Source of the DNA: CAVRQM01 sp963838805
GTDB taxonomy: Bacteria > Pseudomonadota > Alphaproteobacteria > Acetobacterales > Acetobacteraceae
Assembly (NCBI GenBank): GCA_963838805.1
Contig: CAWISK010000013.1
Location: 124,001-188,000, forward strand
Direction: 5' to 3'
Length of the DNA stretch: 64,000 nucleotides
Below, one piece after another: positions 44,231 to 55,212 of the stretch. The translations under genes were made by a program, and so were the position numbers. The stretch's first letter is position 1. Each line of letters opens with the position of its first letter. The notes below the pieces were generated by a model. It saw nothing but the letters and a program-made list of their open reading frames with translations. It had not been told where the DNA came from and searched no databases.

Positions 44231-45259
44231 CTACGCTTGCGGCTTGCCGGCCCGCGCGCTGGCATTGCCCCGCCGTGAAAGCCAGGTGAGCGCCATCGAG
44301 GCGATCAGCACGAGCCCGGACACGCCTTGCGTCCAGCTCGGCGACACGCCCCACAGGACGATCAGGTTCTCGATGATGCCGATCACGGCCAGGCCCAGCA
44401 GAATACCGGCGATCGAGCCGCGTCCGCCGGTCAGTTGCACGCCGCCGATGATGGTGGCCGCCAGCACGGTCAGCTCGTAGCCGGTACCGGCCGTAGGCCC
44501 CGCGGTGTGCAGGTAGGCGACCGAGCATACGCCCGATATTGCGGCGGTCAGGCCCGAGAACGACAACAGCAGCAATCGCGTGCGGCCGACGCGAAACCCG
44601 ACGAGCCGGGCCGCAAGCGGATTGCTACCCACCGCGAGAACCCGGAAGCCGAACGCGGTGCGGCGCAGGGTGAGGTCCGCGAGCAGGGCCAGAGCGAGGA
44701 ACAGGACGGTGATGATCGGGATTCCGCCGATGCTGCCCTGGCCGAACACGTCGAAGAAGCCGGGCAGGGGCGGCATGCCCGTCACCGGAGATCCGCCGGC
44801 CAGCACGAGTGCCAGGGCGCGGTACACTCCCAGCGTAGCCAGCGTCACGACGACCGCCGAAACCTGGATCAGCTCCGCGACCACTCCGTTGATGAGACCG
44901 CAGATCGTGCCGGTCGCCAGTCCAGCCGCGATGGCGACCCACAGCGGCGCGCCGCGGTTGAGCGCCAATGCGGTGACGATTGCCACCAGGCCGAAGATCG
45001 ACCCTACCGAGATATCGATTTCGCCGGCCATCAGCGCGAGGCCCACGCCGATCGCGAGGAAGCCCAGGAAGGTCATGCCCTGCAAGATGTCGGTGAGATT
45101 GTCGAGCGTCAGGAAATACGGGCTGCTCGCCGCGCCGACGATGAAGAAGATGATGACGGCGGCAACGATGCCGCGCTCCTCGAAACCGAGCCAGAGTCGC
45201 AAACGCGAGCTCGCGATTGCCGGAGTGGGATCATCCTGCACGGCTCGTTCCGACTGCAT
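44231..45259 (-). CDS. Ribose-type sugar ABC transporter permease
   Basis: 342-residue RbsC-like permease with eight to ten hydrophobic segments. Family motifs are LALMAGEIDISVGSIFGLVA, VVVTLATLGVYRALALVLAG and LAATIIGGVQLTGGRGSIAG. First gene of the minus-strand operon permease, binding protein, ATPase. Transcription should start in the 72-base spacer shared with the divergent gntR gene, which contains a perfect palindrome. Confidence 0.95.
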   Translation of the reverse strand: MQSERAVQDDPTPAIASSRLRLWLGFEERGIVAAVIIFFIVGAASSPYFLTLDNLTDILQGMTFLGFLAIGVGLALMAGEIDISVGSIFGLVAIVTALALNRGAPLWVAIAAGLATGTICGLINGVVAELIQVSAVVVTLATLGVYRALALVLAGGSPVTGMPPLPGFFDVFGQGSIGGIPIITVLFLALALLADLTLRRTAFGFRVLAVGSNPLAARLVGFRVGRTRLLLLSFSGLTAAISGVCSVAYLHTAGPTAGTGYELTVLAATIIGGVQLTGGRGSIAGILLGLAVIGIIENLIVLWGVSPSWTQGVSGLVLIASMALTWLSRRGNASARAGKPQA

Positions 45260-45298
45260 TTCGCTCCCGGTGCCTCGGATGGCGGGTCACGCCGCTTG

Positions 45299-45310
45299 AT
45301 CCTATAGGAT
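45299..45310. promoter_or_regulatory. Candidate GntR operator in divergent promoter
   Basis: ATCCTATAGGAT is a perfect 12-bp palindrome in the 72-base spacer between the permease and gntR genes. It is followed by ATAGATTATAG, an AT-rich stretch in otherwise GC-rich DNA that could serve as a -10 element. FadR-subfamily regulators commonly bind short palindromes next to their own gene. Binding is inferred. Confidence 0.5.
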
Positions 45311-45331
45311 ATAGATTATAGTCTCCGGCCG

Positions 45332-46081
45332 ATGGTCGATGTCAATCCCTCCCTGCCATTGCAGCCGTCACGGGCGCTGAGTCGCAGCGCGCTGGCGGCC
45401 CGCGCCTATGACGCCATGAAATGCATGATCCTCGACCAGGAGATCGCGCCGGGCGCACATCTCGCTATCGATGCGTTGGCGCAATCGCTCGGCGTATCGC
45501 CAACTCCGGTGCGCGAGGCTCTGGCACGGCTGGAAGGCGATGGCCTGATCGTGCGCGAGGACAACGGGCGTCTGCGCGTGGCGCTCCCGCTCGATCGCGC
45601 GGCCTTCGAGGAACTCTACGCCGTGCGCCTGGAAATCGAGCCGCTTGCGGCATCGCTGGCGGCCGGCGGTGCGAGCGACGCCGAACTGGCCGGGCTACGC
45701 GATTGCATTGCGCAGATCACTCCCGCTGCGGGAAGCGGCAGCTCAGCCGACTATGCCGCCTTCGTCACCGCCGACGCGGCGTTCCATGAGACGATTGCGC
45801 GCGGCGGCCGCAATCGCTTCCTGGCAGACACAGTGCGTCATCTGCACATCCATCATCGCCTCGCCTTCCTGTATCGCCGTCGCGGAATCGTCGATTGGCA
45901 GGTCGCCGGGCGCGAGCACGCGCAGATCGCGGACGCCATTGCGGCGCGCGCGCCGGAACGCGCGGCACATTTGATGCGGGCGCATATCGAGCGCTCCCGC
46001 GACGTGCTGCGCACCGGCTTCGGCAATGTCACACTGCTCGAAACGGCCGCGCAATCCGCGCCGCCGGCAACACCGGCCTGA
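45332..46081 (+). CDS. GntR family regulator, FadR/FCD subgroup
   Basis: 249 residues. The N-terminal winged helix is YDAMKCMILDQEIAPGAHLA followed by LGVSPTPVREALARLEGDGL. The C-terminal FCD domain is helical and carries metal-site-type residues: Arg/Glu in LYAVRLEIEPLAASLA, ADAAFHETIARGGRN and HLMRAHIERSRD. It is divergent from the sugar transporter and 23 bases before the enolase-superfamily gene, so it probably regulates both in response to a pathway intermediate. Confidence 0.92.
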   Translation: MVDVNPSLPLQPSRALSRSALAARAYDAMKCMILDQEIAPGAHLAIDALAQSLGVSPTPVREALARLEGDGLIVREDNGRLRVALPLDRAAFEELYAVRLEIEPLAASLAAGGASDAELAGLRDCIAQITPAAGSGSSADYAAFVTADAAFHETIARGGRNRFLADTVRHLHIHHRLAFLYRRRGIVDWQVAGREHAQIADAIAARAPERAAHLMRAHIERSRDVLRTGFGNVTLLETAAQSAPPATPA

Positions 46082-46104
46082 CCGGCCCGCCAGGAGAGTG
46101 CCGC

Positions 46105-47290
46105 ATGGATCCGATCACCCGCGTAGAGCTGTCGATGTTCCGCTTCGAAGTGGCGGGGCTCGGGCTGCCGGCGCATGGCGCGGCCGGGGTGGGCAATCTG
46201 ATCGCCGCTGAAGGGCGGGCGCATGCCCGCCCTTCGCTGGGCGGTGCGGGTCGAGACGCGCGACGGGGCGCGCGGCGAGTATGTCACCCACTGGGTCGGC
46301 ACGCCGTCCTCCTTCGCGCAGGCCGCCATGCTGGCGCCGCATCTGCTGGGCCGCGACCCGCTGGCGCGGGAGGCGATCTGGCAGGATCTGAAGCGCGAGG
46401 TGCGGGCCTACGACCACATGGGGCATGGTCCGCTGGACATAGCACTCTGGGATCTGGCCGGTCGCCGGCACGGGGTCTCGGTGGCGCGGCTGCTGGGCGG
46501 GTTCCGCGCGCGCCTGCCCACCTATGCCAGCACCTATCACGGGCAGGAGGAACCGGGCGGTCTCGACACCCCCGAGGCCTTCGCCGCCTTCGCCGCCGCC
46601 TGCAGCGCCCGGGGCTTCGCCGGGTTCAAGATCCACGGCTGGCATACCGGCGACGTGCAGCGGGAGGTGGCGACGATCCGCGCCGTGCGCCGCGCGGTGG
46701 GCGAGGGGTTTCCGCTGATGCTGGACCCGGCCTGCCAGTTGCGCACCTGGATGGACGCGCTGACCGTGGGGCGCGCCTGCGACGAGGCCGGATTCTTCTG
46801 GTACGAAGACCCCTACCGTGATTCCGGCATCGCGCCCGAAGGCCACAAGCGCCTGCGCGAACGGCTGCGCACGCCCTTGCTGGTCTGCGAACATGTGCGC
46901 GGGATCGAGAGCAAGGCCGCCTTCATCCTGGCGGGCGGCGGCGACCTGATCCATGCCGACCCGGAATACGATCTCGGCATCACCGGGGCGATGAAAATCG
47001 CCGCCTTCTGCCAGGCGCTCGGGCTCGACCTGCAATACCATGCCTGCGGGCCGGCGCATCGGGCGGTGATGGCGGCAACGCCCAACACCCATTTCTACGA
47101 GCTGGCGCTGATCGGCCCGGACATGCCGAACGTCGTGCCCCCGGTCTATGCCTGCGGCTATTCCGACCAGCCCGAGGCGGTGGGGCCGGACGGCTGCGTG
47201 CCGGTGCCGGACGCGCCGGGGCTGGGGGTCCAATATGACTGGGACTTCATCGAGCGCCACCGCGAACAGCACCTGATCTTCCCGCTATAG
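46105..47290 (+). CDS. Enolase superfamily (mandelate racemase/muconate lactonizing type) enzyme (one frameshift)
   Basis: About 394 residues after correction. The first frame holds the N-terminal cap (DPITRVELSMFRFEVAGLGL); the second starts at LRWAVRVETRDG and includes the whole barrel. Metal ligands are Asp in FPLMLDPACQLR, Glu in FFWYEDPYRD and Glu in LLVCEHVRG; a Lys precedes them in GFKIHGW, and His is seen in LQYHACGPAHR. The frames join at about 46210-46230 and the span is 3n+1. Enzymes of this type dehydrate or isomerise sugar acids. The context of a ribose-type transporter and GntR regulator supports a sugar-acid pathway. Confidence 0.88.
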
Positions 47291-47341
47291 AGGCGGCGCG
47301 GGGTTGCCGCGGCAAGGCAATTCGTCTACATCGCGCCCGCC

Positions 47342-47418
47342 GCACCCGTAGCTCAATTGGATAGAGCACCAGACTACGAATCTGGGGGCTGGGAGTTCGA
47401 GTCTCTCCGGGTGCGCCA
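47342..47418 (+). tRNA. tRNA-Arg (anticodon ACG)
   Basis: 77 bases with encoded CCA. The acceptor stem GCACCCG pairs with CGGGTGC; the anticodon stem CCAGA/TCTGG encloses loop CTACGAA with anticodon ACG, which reads CGN codons after deamination to inosine. The T arm has GTTCGAGTC. The D arm is GCTC-AATTGGATA-GAGC. Independent of neighbours. Confidence 0.97.
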
Positions 47419-47561
47419 GCTTCTCGATGGCCTGGCCGAGGGCCGGCTTCACGACTTGGCAGGCCGGGAATAGGCGGCCGGCCCGGGCAGTCCTGCTCCA
47501 GAGACATTGGGCACGGACGCTCACGCGACGCGAATAAACCGGCGACCCCGGGAGTCTCCCC

Positions 47562-47609
47562 CTGCGCGGGCATCGGCCCGCGCAGCGACGGCGCGTGCGC
47601 GCCATCGCT
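47562..47609. promoter_or_regulatory. Two tandem hairpins ahead of the beta-propeller gene
   Basis: CTGCGCGGGC (47562-47571) pairs with GCCCGCGCAG (47576-47585) over a 4-base loop. Right after it AGCGACGGCGCG (47584-47595) pairs with CGCGCCATCGCT (47598-47609) with one mismatch. They lie 15-60 bases before the GGAGG of the next gene, so they could attenuate or stabilise its transcript, or terminate a transcript coming from the tRNA. Confidence 0.45.
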
Positions 47610-47633
47610 TCAAAAGGAGCTACGGAGGTTGCC

Positions 47634-48626
47634 ATGAACCGTGCCGCCTGCCTGCTCGCCGGCTTGCTGGCGCTGAGCGCCTTCCCGCCGGCCTTCGCCG
47701 GAGAGTTCAATGAGGACGGCAACATCCTGATCTCGGACCAGTTCAACAACCGGGTGATCGAGGTGGACCGCCACAAGAACATCGTCTTCCAGTTCGGTTC
47801 CGGAAATCCCAACCTCTGCAATCCCGGTCCGGGAGCGATCATCGCGCCCAACGACGTGGAGCGGCTGGCCCTGGGTCTCACCCTGATCGCAGGGACCGGA
47901 ACCTCGACCTGTCCCGACAACCGGGTGATCGTCGTCGATCGCCTTGGCGACATCCTGTTCCAGTATGGCCAGGCCGGCGTGTCCGGGTCCGGGCCGAACC
48001 AGCTGAACGTGCCGGTGTTCGCGATCCAGGATGCGTTCGGAAATTTCCTGATCACCGACCAGGGCAACAACCGCATTATTCTGGTCAGCCTGTTCGGGAC
48101 CGTCCTCTGGACGTACGGACCGAAATCCGGCCCCGGCGCCCTGAACAACCCCAACAGTGCCGAGATCCTGCCCAACGGCCACATCCTGATCGCCGATGAG
48201 AACAACAGCCGGGTGCTGGAGATCGACTGGTTCGGCCATATCGTCTTCGAGTACAGCAAGGGCCTCAACATCGTGGCGTTCGCCAGCCGGCTGCCCGACG
48301 GCGACACGCTGATCGTCGATTCCGGCAACAACCGGGTCATCGAGATCGATCAGGAGCAGCGGATCGTCTTTCAGTACCGCACCAACACGAAGCCCGGCAG
48401 CAACCCCAACCCCAATCCGACCAGTGCCATCCGGCTGCGCAACGGCGATACGCTGATCGCCGACCAGTTCAATGACCGGGTGATCGAGGTGACACCCGAC
48501 AAGAAGATCGGGTTCCAGTACGGCATGACCAATGTGGTCGGCAACGGACCGGACCAGCTCAATGCTCCCTATAATGCCGTGGTGATCGGCCAGTACATCG
48601 GTGTCACGCCGCCGCCCGGCAACTGA
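47634..48626 (+). CDS. Secreted beta-propeller protein with NHL-like repeats
   Basis: 330 residues with a signal peptide (NRAACLLAGLLALSAFPPAFA). At least six repeats of about 42-48 residues follow. Each pairs a strand with Asp-Asn-Asn-Arg-Val and a strand ending Phe/Trp-x-Tyr-Gly: ISDQFNNRVIEVD, PDNRVIVVDRLGDILFQYG, ITDQGNNRIILV, IADENNSRVLEIDWFGHIVF, IVDSGNNRVIEID, IADQFNDRVIEVT. This is the pattern of a six-bladed propeller. The ATG has an ideal GGAGG five bases upstream. No catalytic site is visible; a binding or scaffold role outside the inner membrane is likely. Intact. Confidence 0.85.
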   Translation: MNRAACLLAGLLALSAFPPAFAGEFNEDGNILISDQFNNRVIEVDRHKNIVFQFGSGNPNLCNPGPGAIIAPNDVERLALGLTLIAGTGTSTCPDNRVIVVDRLGDILFQYGQAGVSGSGPNQLNVPVFAIQDAFGNFLITDQGNNRIILVSLFGTVLWTYGPKSGPGALNNPNSAEILPNGHILIADENNSRVLEIDWFGHIVFEYSKGLNIVAFASRLPDGDTLIVDSGNNRVIEIDQEQRIVFQYRTNTKPGSNPNPNPTSAIRLRNGDTLIADQFNDRVIEVTPDKKIGFQYGMTNVVGNGPDQLNAPYNAVVIGQYIGVTPPPGN

Positions 48627-48740
48627 CCGGGTTCGGGCCGGGGTCCGGGTGGGCGTCCGTGGGGCGCTTGCCCGGCATCCGGCCTGCCGCTAATTCGGGT
48701 GCCTCGGAACCTCCCGTTCTGCATCCCGAAGGAGTCGGCC

Positions 48741-49770
48741 ATGAACCCGTTCGCCACCCGCATGCTGGGCCGTACGGGCGTGGGCCTCACGCAGCTGGGG
48801 TTCGGCGCCGCTCCGCTGGGCGATCTGTTCACCAAGGTTCCCGAAGCGGAGGCGCAGGCGACGCTGGAGGCAGCCTGGGACGAGGGCATCCGCTACTTCG
48901 ATACGGCGCCCTGGTATGGCCGCGGACAGAGCGAGCACCGGGTCGGACGCGCGCTGTACGACCGGCCGCGCGGCGAGTTCGCGCTGTCCACCAAAGTCGG
49001 CCGGGTGCTGCGCGCAAGCCCGGACGCGGAGCATTTCGACCGCGGCTTCTGGACCGGCGGCCTCCCGTTTCCGCACCATTTCGACTATTCGTACGACGGC
49101 ATCATGCGGGCGTACGAGGATAGCCAGCAGCGTCTCGGCATTCCGCGCATCGACCTGCTGCTGATCCACGATCTCGATTTGTGGCATCACAAGACACCGG
49201 CCGCAGTGCAGGCCTGGATGACGCAGCTCTCCACCAGCGGCTGGCGCGCGCTGTCCGAGCTGCGCGGCGCCGGACTGATCCGCGGCGTGGGCGCCGGCGT
49301 GAACGAGCTGGGCATGATCCCGCGCTTCCTCGACGTGGTCGATCTCGACTTCTTCCTGGTCGCGCTCCCGTACACGCTGCTCGATCAGGAGGTGCTGGAG
49401 GCGGAGTTCCCGCTCTGCGTGGAGCGCGGCATCGGCTTCGTGATCGGCGCGGTCTTCGCCTCGGGCATCCTGGCGACCGGTGCCGTGCCCGGTGCCAAGT
49501 ACAAATACGCCGATCCGACGCCGGAGGTGATCGAGCGGGTGCGTCGGATCGCCGCCGTCTGCGCGCGCCATGACGTGCCGCTTGCCGGCGGCGGCGCTGC
49601 AATTCCCGTTCGGCCATCAGGCGGTCGCATCGGTCATCCCCGGCGCCCTCAACCCCGATCACGTGCGGCGCAACGTCGCGAGCTTCCGGCACGCCATTCC
49701 GGCCGCGCTTTGGGAGGAGCTGAAGCACGACGGCCTGCTGCGCGCCGACGCGCCGGTGCCTGGCGAGTGA
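48741..49770 (+). CDS. Aldo/keto reductase, D-threo-aldose/L-fucose dehydrogenase-like (one frameshift)
   Basis: About 342 residues after correction. The catalytic set is visible: Asp and Tyr in IRYFDTAPWYGRGQSEHRVG, Lys in ALSTKVGRVL and His in LLIHDLDLW. FFLVALPYTLLDQ is typical of fucose/galactose dehydrogenase-like members. The C-terminal NADP-binding segment AALQFPFGHQAVASVIPGA is in another frame; the break is in the GGCGGCGGCGC repeat at about 49585-49592, where one extra base fits (span 3n+1). It probably oxidises aldoses to lactones. Confidence 0.87.
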
Positions 49771-49874
49771 TTGCGGCGCGGGTTGCGCAAAACTCTGCCC
49801 TGGCATGTGATCCCGGTCACTAACCCTTAAGCGGGCCTCGCGTATTTTCCTCCGGGACTAGCCGGGAGATTGCC

Positions 49875-50015
49875 ATGTCGGAGGGCCTGCACACCGCGTC
49901 GCGCCACGTGCCGAAGACCTCGCGCCGCCGAGTTCTGGAGCAGGAGGGGCCGATTCTGGTGGCGATCGCCGTGCTGTTGTGCGCCTGGCTCGTCCTGGCG
50001 CTCGGCGTCGGCTAG
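49875..50015 (+). CDS. Small single-span membrane protein (46 aa)
   Basis: The reading frame from ATG 49875 encodes a basic N-terminus (TASRHVPKTSRRRVLEQE) and one hydrophobic helix (GPILVAIAVLLCAWLVLALG) ending at a TAG. A GGGAG element precedes the ATG. Polarity predicts the N-terminus in the cytoplasm. Its stop shares the palindrome CTAG with the convergent LysR stop. No family recognised; support is the sequence organisation only. Confidence 0.45.
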   Translation: MSEGLHTASRHVPKTSRRRVLEQEGPILVAIAVLLCAWLVLALGVG

Positions 50016-50965
50016 AACGAGGGGCGCGGCCCCGATCCCGTGAAGTCCTGCCGTCTTCGCGTCAGGAAGTCGTACTCCGCCGCCACGAAATCCAGGAGTG
50101 CCCGAACCGATGGAAGCAACCCTCGCCTTGACGGGAAGGCGGCGTGGATCATCCCGGTTTTCGGTAACCATTCAGGTAGGACGTCGATCAGCCGTCCGGC
50201 CTGCAAATCCTCTTCGACCACAAATGTCGGAAGCTGGCAGATACCGACGCCGCGCAGGCCGCGAGGCGCAGCGCCACCATGTCCTCGCTCACGAAACGCG
50301 GCCGATGCCGAATGGTCGCGGTGGCGGCATCGGGGCCATCGAGGCGCCATTCGTGTTCGCGCTTCGCCGGCTCCCATGCGAGGCTCGGCAGGGTAGCAAG
50401 GTCGGCGGGAACGAGCGGGCGGGAGACTCCCTCCAGCACGGAGGAACTCGCGACCAGTCGCTGCGGGGCTCTCTGCCAGCTTCCGGATCACAAGATCGCT
50501 GTCGTCGAGCGGCAGGACACGCACGCGGATGGCGAGATCGAATCCTTCCCGGATCACATCCACACGGCGGTTCGTGCTCTCCAGCAGCACCTCCACCTTT
50601 GGGCATTGGACCATGAAGCGCGCGATCATTTTGCCGAGCTGGAAATAGATCAGCGAAGACGGGCAACTCACTCGGACGACACCCTGCGGCTCCGACCGCA
50701 GGCGGTCGATGGTTTCCTGCGCGGCCTCTGCCTCCACCATCATGGCCAGGCAATGTCGGTAGTATTCGCGGCCGATCTCGGTCACGGCAAAGCGCCGGGT
50801 CGAGCGCTGGATCAGCCGCACACCGAGATGCTCCTCCAGCAATCCGATGCGCCGGCTGAGCCGTGAGCGCGGGATGCCGAGTTTGCGGGCGGCGGCCGCG
50901 AAACCGTTCTGTTGCACCACCTCGACGAAGAAGCGGAGATCGTTGAGATCCTGCACGGCACCCAT
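50012..50965 (-). CDS. LysR family transcriptional regulator (two compensating frameshifts)
   Basis: About 317 residues. The helix-turn-helix region is DLNDLRFFVEVVQQNGFAAA, LGIPRSRLSRRIGLLEEHLG, RLIQRSTRRFAVTEIG, typical of the AaeR/DsdC-like LysR group. The effector domain runs RVSCPSSLIYFQLGKMIARF, then changes frame near 50450 to LVPADLATLPSLAWEPAK and back near 50255 to GICQLPTFVVEEDLQAGRL. The total span is a multiple of three. I chose ATG 50965, with AGGA just upstream, over ATG 50977. It diverges from the pirin gene and likely controls it; LysR-pirin pairs of this kind are common. Confidence 0.85.
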   Translation of the reverse strand: MGAVQDLNDLRFFVEVVQQNGFAAAARKLGIPRSRLSRRIGLLEEHLGVRLIQRSTRRFAVTEIGREYYRHCLAMMVEAEAAQETIDRLRSEPQGVVRVSCPSSLIYFQLGKMIARFMVQCPKVEVLLESTNRRVDVIREGFDLAIRVRVLPLDDSDLVIRKLAESPAATGREFLRAGGSLPPARSRRPCYPAEPRMGAGEARTRMAPRWPRCRHRDHSASAAFRERGHGGAAPRGLRGVGICQLPTFVVEEDLQAGRLIDVLPEWLPKTGMIHAAFPSRRGLLPSVRALLDFVAAEYDFLTRRRQDFTGSGPRPSF

Positions 50966-51081
50966 TGTCCTATCCATGGGACATAGTAGCGCAATCCTGG
51001 CCCCTACCAGCGGGTTTGTCGCCTTTCCATCTCGGTGCAGACACAGGCGCCGATCCGGGCGCCACCAGGAGGAGAAGCACA

Positions 51082-51947
51082 ATGAGGAAGATTTTGGGGT
51101 CTATAGCGCCCCACGGCCGCACTGGGTTGGAGACGGTTTCCCCGTTCGCTCGCTGTTCTCGCACGCCAGTCACGGCCAGCATGTCAGCCCCTTCCTGCTG
51201 CTCGACTACGCAGGTCCGGCCGATTTTCCGCCGGCGGAGCAACCGCGCGGCGTCGGCGTCCATCCGCACCGCGGCTTCGAGACGGTGACCATCGTCTATA
51301 AGGGCGAGGTCGAACACCGTGATTCGACCGGCAAGGGCGGCACCATCGGTCCGGGCGATGTCCAGTGGATGACGGCCGCTGGCGGCATCCTGCATGAGGA
51401 GTTCCACTCCCACGCGTTCACCCGCAGCGGCGGCACGCTCGAGATGGTCCAGCTCTGGGTCAACCTGCCGGCCAAGGACAAGAACGCGGCGCCCGGCTAC
51501 CAGACCCTGCTCGACCGCGACATTCCGAATGTGGACCTGCCGGATCAGGCCGGCACGCTGCGGGTGATCGCCGGCGAGTACGAGGGCCATCGCGGGCCTG
51601 CGCACACCTTCACGCCGATTGACGTCTGGGATGTGCGCCTGCGCCAAGCCAGCACGGCGTCACTCACTCTGCCCGAAGGCCATAGTCTCGCGGTGGTCGT
51701 GCTGAAGGGGGCCGTGCAGGTCAATGGCGATGCCACGGCACGGGAGGCCCAGCTCGTGCTGCTGGATCGCACGGGTGGCGGGATCACGCTCGAAGCCAGT
51801 GCGGAAGCCTCGCTGCTGATCCTGAGCGGCCAGCCCATCGACGAGCCGGTGGTGATGCACGGTCCCTTCGTCATGAACACGGCCGACGAGATCAGGCAGG
51901 CGATGCTCGACTTTCAGAGCGGCCGTTTCGGCACGATCGCCGCCTGA
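51082..51947 (+). CDS. Pirin family protein (one frameshift near the start)
   Basis: About 288-residue bicupin. The N-terminal cupin has VGVHPHRGFETVTIVYKGE and TAAGGILHEEFH, giving the His/His/Glu metal-binding set, and the C-terminal cupin is degenerate as usual. The start ATG 51082 has a good AGGAGGAG upstream, but MRKILG continues in frame only if the GGGG run at 51096-51099 had one more G, giving GVYSAPRPHWVGDGF. The span is 3n+2. Some bacterial pirins are quercetin dioxygenases; others are regulators. Confidence 0.9.
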
Positions 51948-52057
51948 GGCGAAGTCCGGACTGCCGCCTGGCCATGTGCGCCTTCCCGCGGTAGCACTTT
52001 CCGATGCCGCCCGGGCGAGGCTCGGGCGGCGACAGTCAATCCGGAAAGACAAGCAGC

Positions 52058-52599
52058 ATGCCGATGTCCATGTACGCCCTGGCGGTCGAAACCTATGTTC
52101 CGGTACTGCGTACCCTTTCGGGGCTTCTTGACAAAGCGGCAGATCACGCCCGGTCAAACGGGACCGATGTCGCCGAACTGGCCCAGGCGCGGTTGGCTTC
52201 GGACATGTATCCGTTGACCCGGCAGGTCGAGTTTGCCTGTCATATCGCCAAGGACGGGGTCGCGCGCCTGGCCGGTCGAGAGCGGCCAGACGAGGAGAGG
52301 CGGGAGCTGGCGTTCGCGGATCTGAAGGTGCTCATTGCGCAGACCATCGACGCGCTCAGTACCTTATAAGGCAGACGCCTTTGCCGGGTCGGAGGCGCAC
52401 AAGATCGAAGTGCCGCTGCAAGGGCCGCTGGTCTTCGAGTTCTGACGGGTTCGACTTCCTTCGCAGCTGGTCACTGCCCAATTTCTATTTTCACGTCGTC
52501 ACCGCCTACGACATCCTGCGCCACAGCGGCGTGCAGATCGGCAAGCGCGACTACATGAGCCACGTCGCCAGCTACGTCCGACAGCGCAGCCAGGCCTGA
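52058..52599 (+). CDS. DUF1993 family protein (two frameshifts)
   Basis: About 179 residues after correction, a DinB-like four-helix fold. The first frame has SMYALAVETYVPVLRTLSGL, DMYPLTRQVEFACHIAKDGV and LIAQTIDALST. Removing one T in ACCTTATAAG (about 52364) opens KADAFAGSEAHKIEVPLQG, and removing one T in TTCTGACGGG (about 52443) continues to FDFLRSWSLPNFYFHVVTAY with a conserved His. The span is 3n+2, as expected for two extra bases. Function unknown; the DinB relation suggests metal-dependent thiol chemistry. Confidence 0.82.
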
Positions 52600-52654
52600 A
52601 CCGGCCTGCCCCGTCCATGCCGAACATTGGACGAGCGTCGCACGATATGGCCGC

Positions 52655-53612
52655 TTACCGCGCCGCCACCTTGCCGCGCGGCGCCACCGGCTGTGCATCC
52701 CGCCGCAGCCGGTGCTCGCCCAGCAGCAGCAGGATCGGTGCTGCGATGAAGATCGACGACGACGTGCCCACAATGATGCCGAACAGCATCACCCAGGCAA
52801 AGCCCGACAGGGTGGGGCCGCCGAACAGGGCCAACGGCAGGGCTGCGAGGAACACCGTCATCGACGTGCCGAGCGTGCGGTTCAGCGTCTCGTTGATCGA
52901 CAGATCGATCAGCTCGCGCAGCGGCATCGTCTTGTACTTGCGCAGATTCTCACGCATCCGGTCGTACACCACCACCTTGTCGTTGGTGGAGTAGCCGATC
53001 ACCGTCAGGATCGCGCCGATCATCACGAGATCGAACTGGAACCGCGTGATCGCGAGGAATCCGATGGTCTTGGTGACATCCAGGATCAGCGTCACCACGG
53101 CACCCACCGCGAACTGCCATTCGAAGCGGAACCAGATATAGACCAGGATCATCAGCAGCGAGATGCCGAGCGCCAGCATCCCGTTGCGGAACAGCTCGGC
53201 CGAGACCGACGCGCCGACCGCCTCGGTGCTCAACAGCTTCGTGCCAGGCTGCGCCTGTTCCAACCCTGCGCGCACGCGGGCGACCATCTGCTCGGTGCCG
53301 GCTTCGGTCTTCTGCGTCTCGAGCCGGATCAGCACGTCATTCGCGTTGCCGAAGCGCTGCACCTCGGGATCGGGTACGCCGTGCGCCGCGAGCCCGGCGC
53401 GCAGCTTGGCGAAATCCGCCACCTGGGGCGTGCGTGCCTCCATGACGATGCCGCCGCGGAAATCGATGCCAAGATTGAGACCCGGATAGAAGAACAGGAG
53501 CACCGAGGCCGTGGACAGCACCGCCGAGGTCAGCAGGCCGAGAAACCGCCCGCGCATGAACTTGATGCGCGTGCCGTCGGGCACCAGGCGGAACAATCGG
53601 TCGCATGAACAT
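52655..53612 (-). CDS. secF: Protein translocase subunit SecF (one frameshift at N-terminus)
   Basis: Forms with SecD the proton-driven motor that helps export through SecYEG. About 318 residues with six membrane helices. Diagnostic segments are GLNLGIDFRGGIVMEARTPQ, the SVSAELFRNG start of helix 2, IGYSTNDKVVVYDRMRENLR and SINETLNRTLGTSMTVFLA. ATG 53612 (MFMRP) and LFRLVPDGTRIKF lie in different frames; removing one base in CCGATTG at about 53596 joins them. The span is 3n+1. It follows secD by 15 bases. Confidence 0.93.
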
Positions 53613-53627
53613 CTCGGTGATCCCCCC

Positions 53628-55212
<1,585 letters not shown>

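Noticed and set aside
47285..48340. Antisense 351-codon frame over the tRNA-Arg and propeller gene
   Set aside because: It crosses the tRNA and the repeats of a secreted protein with a clear signal peptide and ribosome site; the antisense repeats merely mirror them.
47634..48626. CRISPR or DNA tandem repeat
   Set aside because: The repetition is at the protein level with diverged codons and about 130-base period; it is a propeller repeat.
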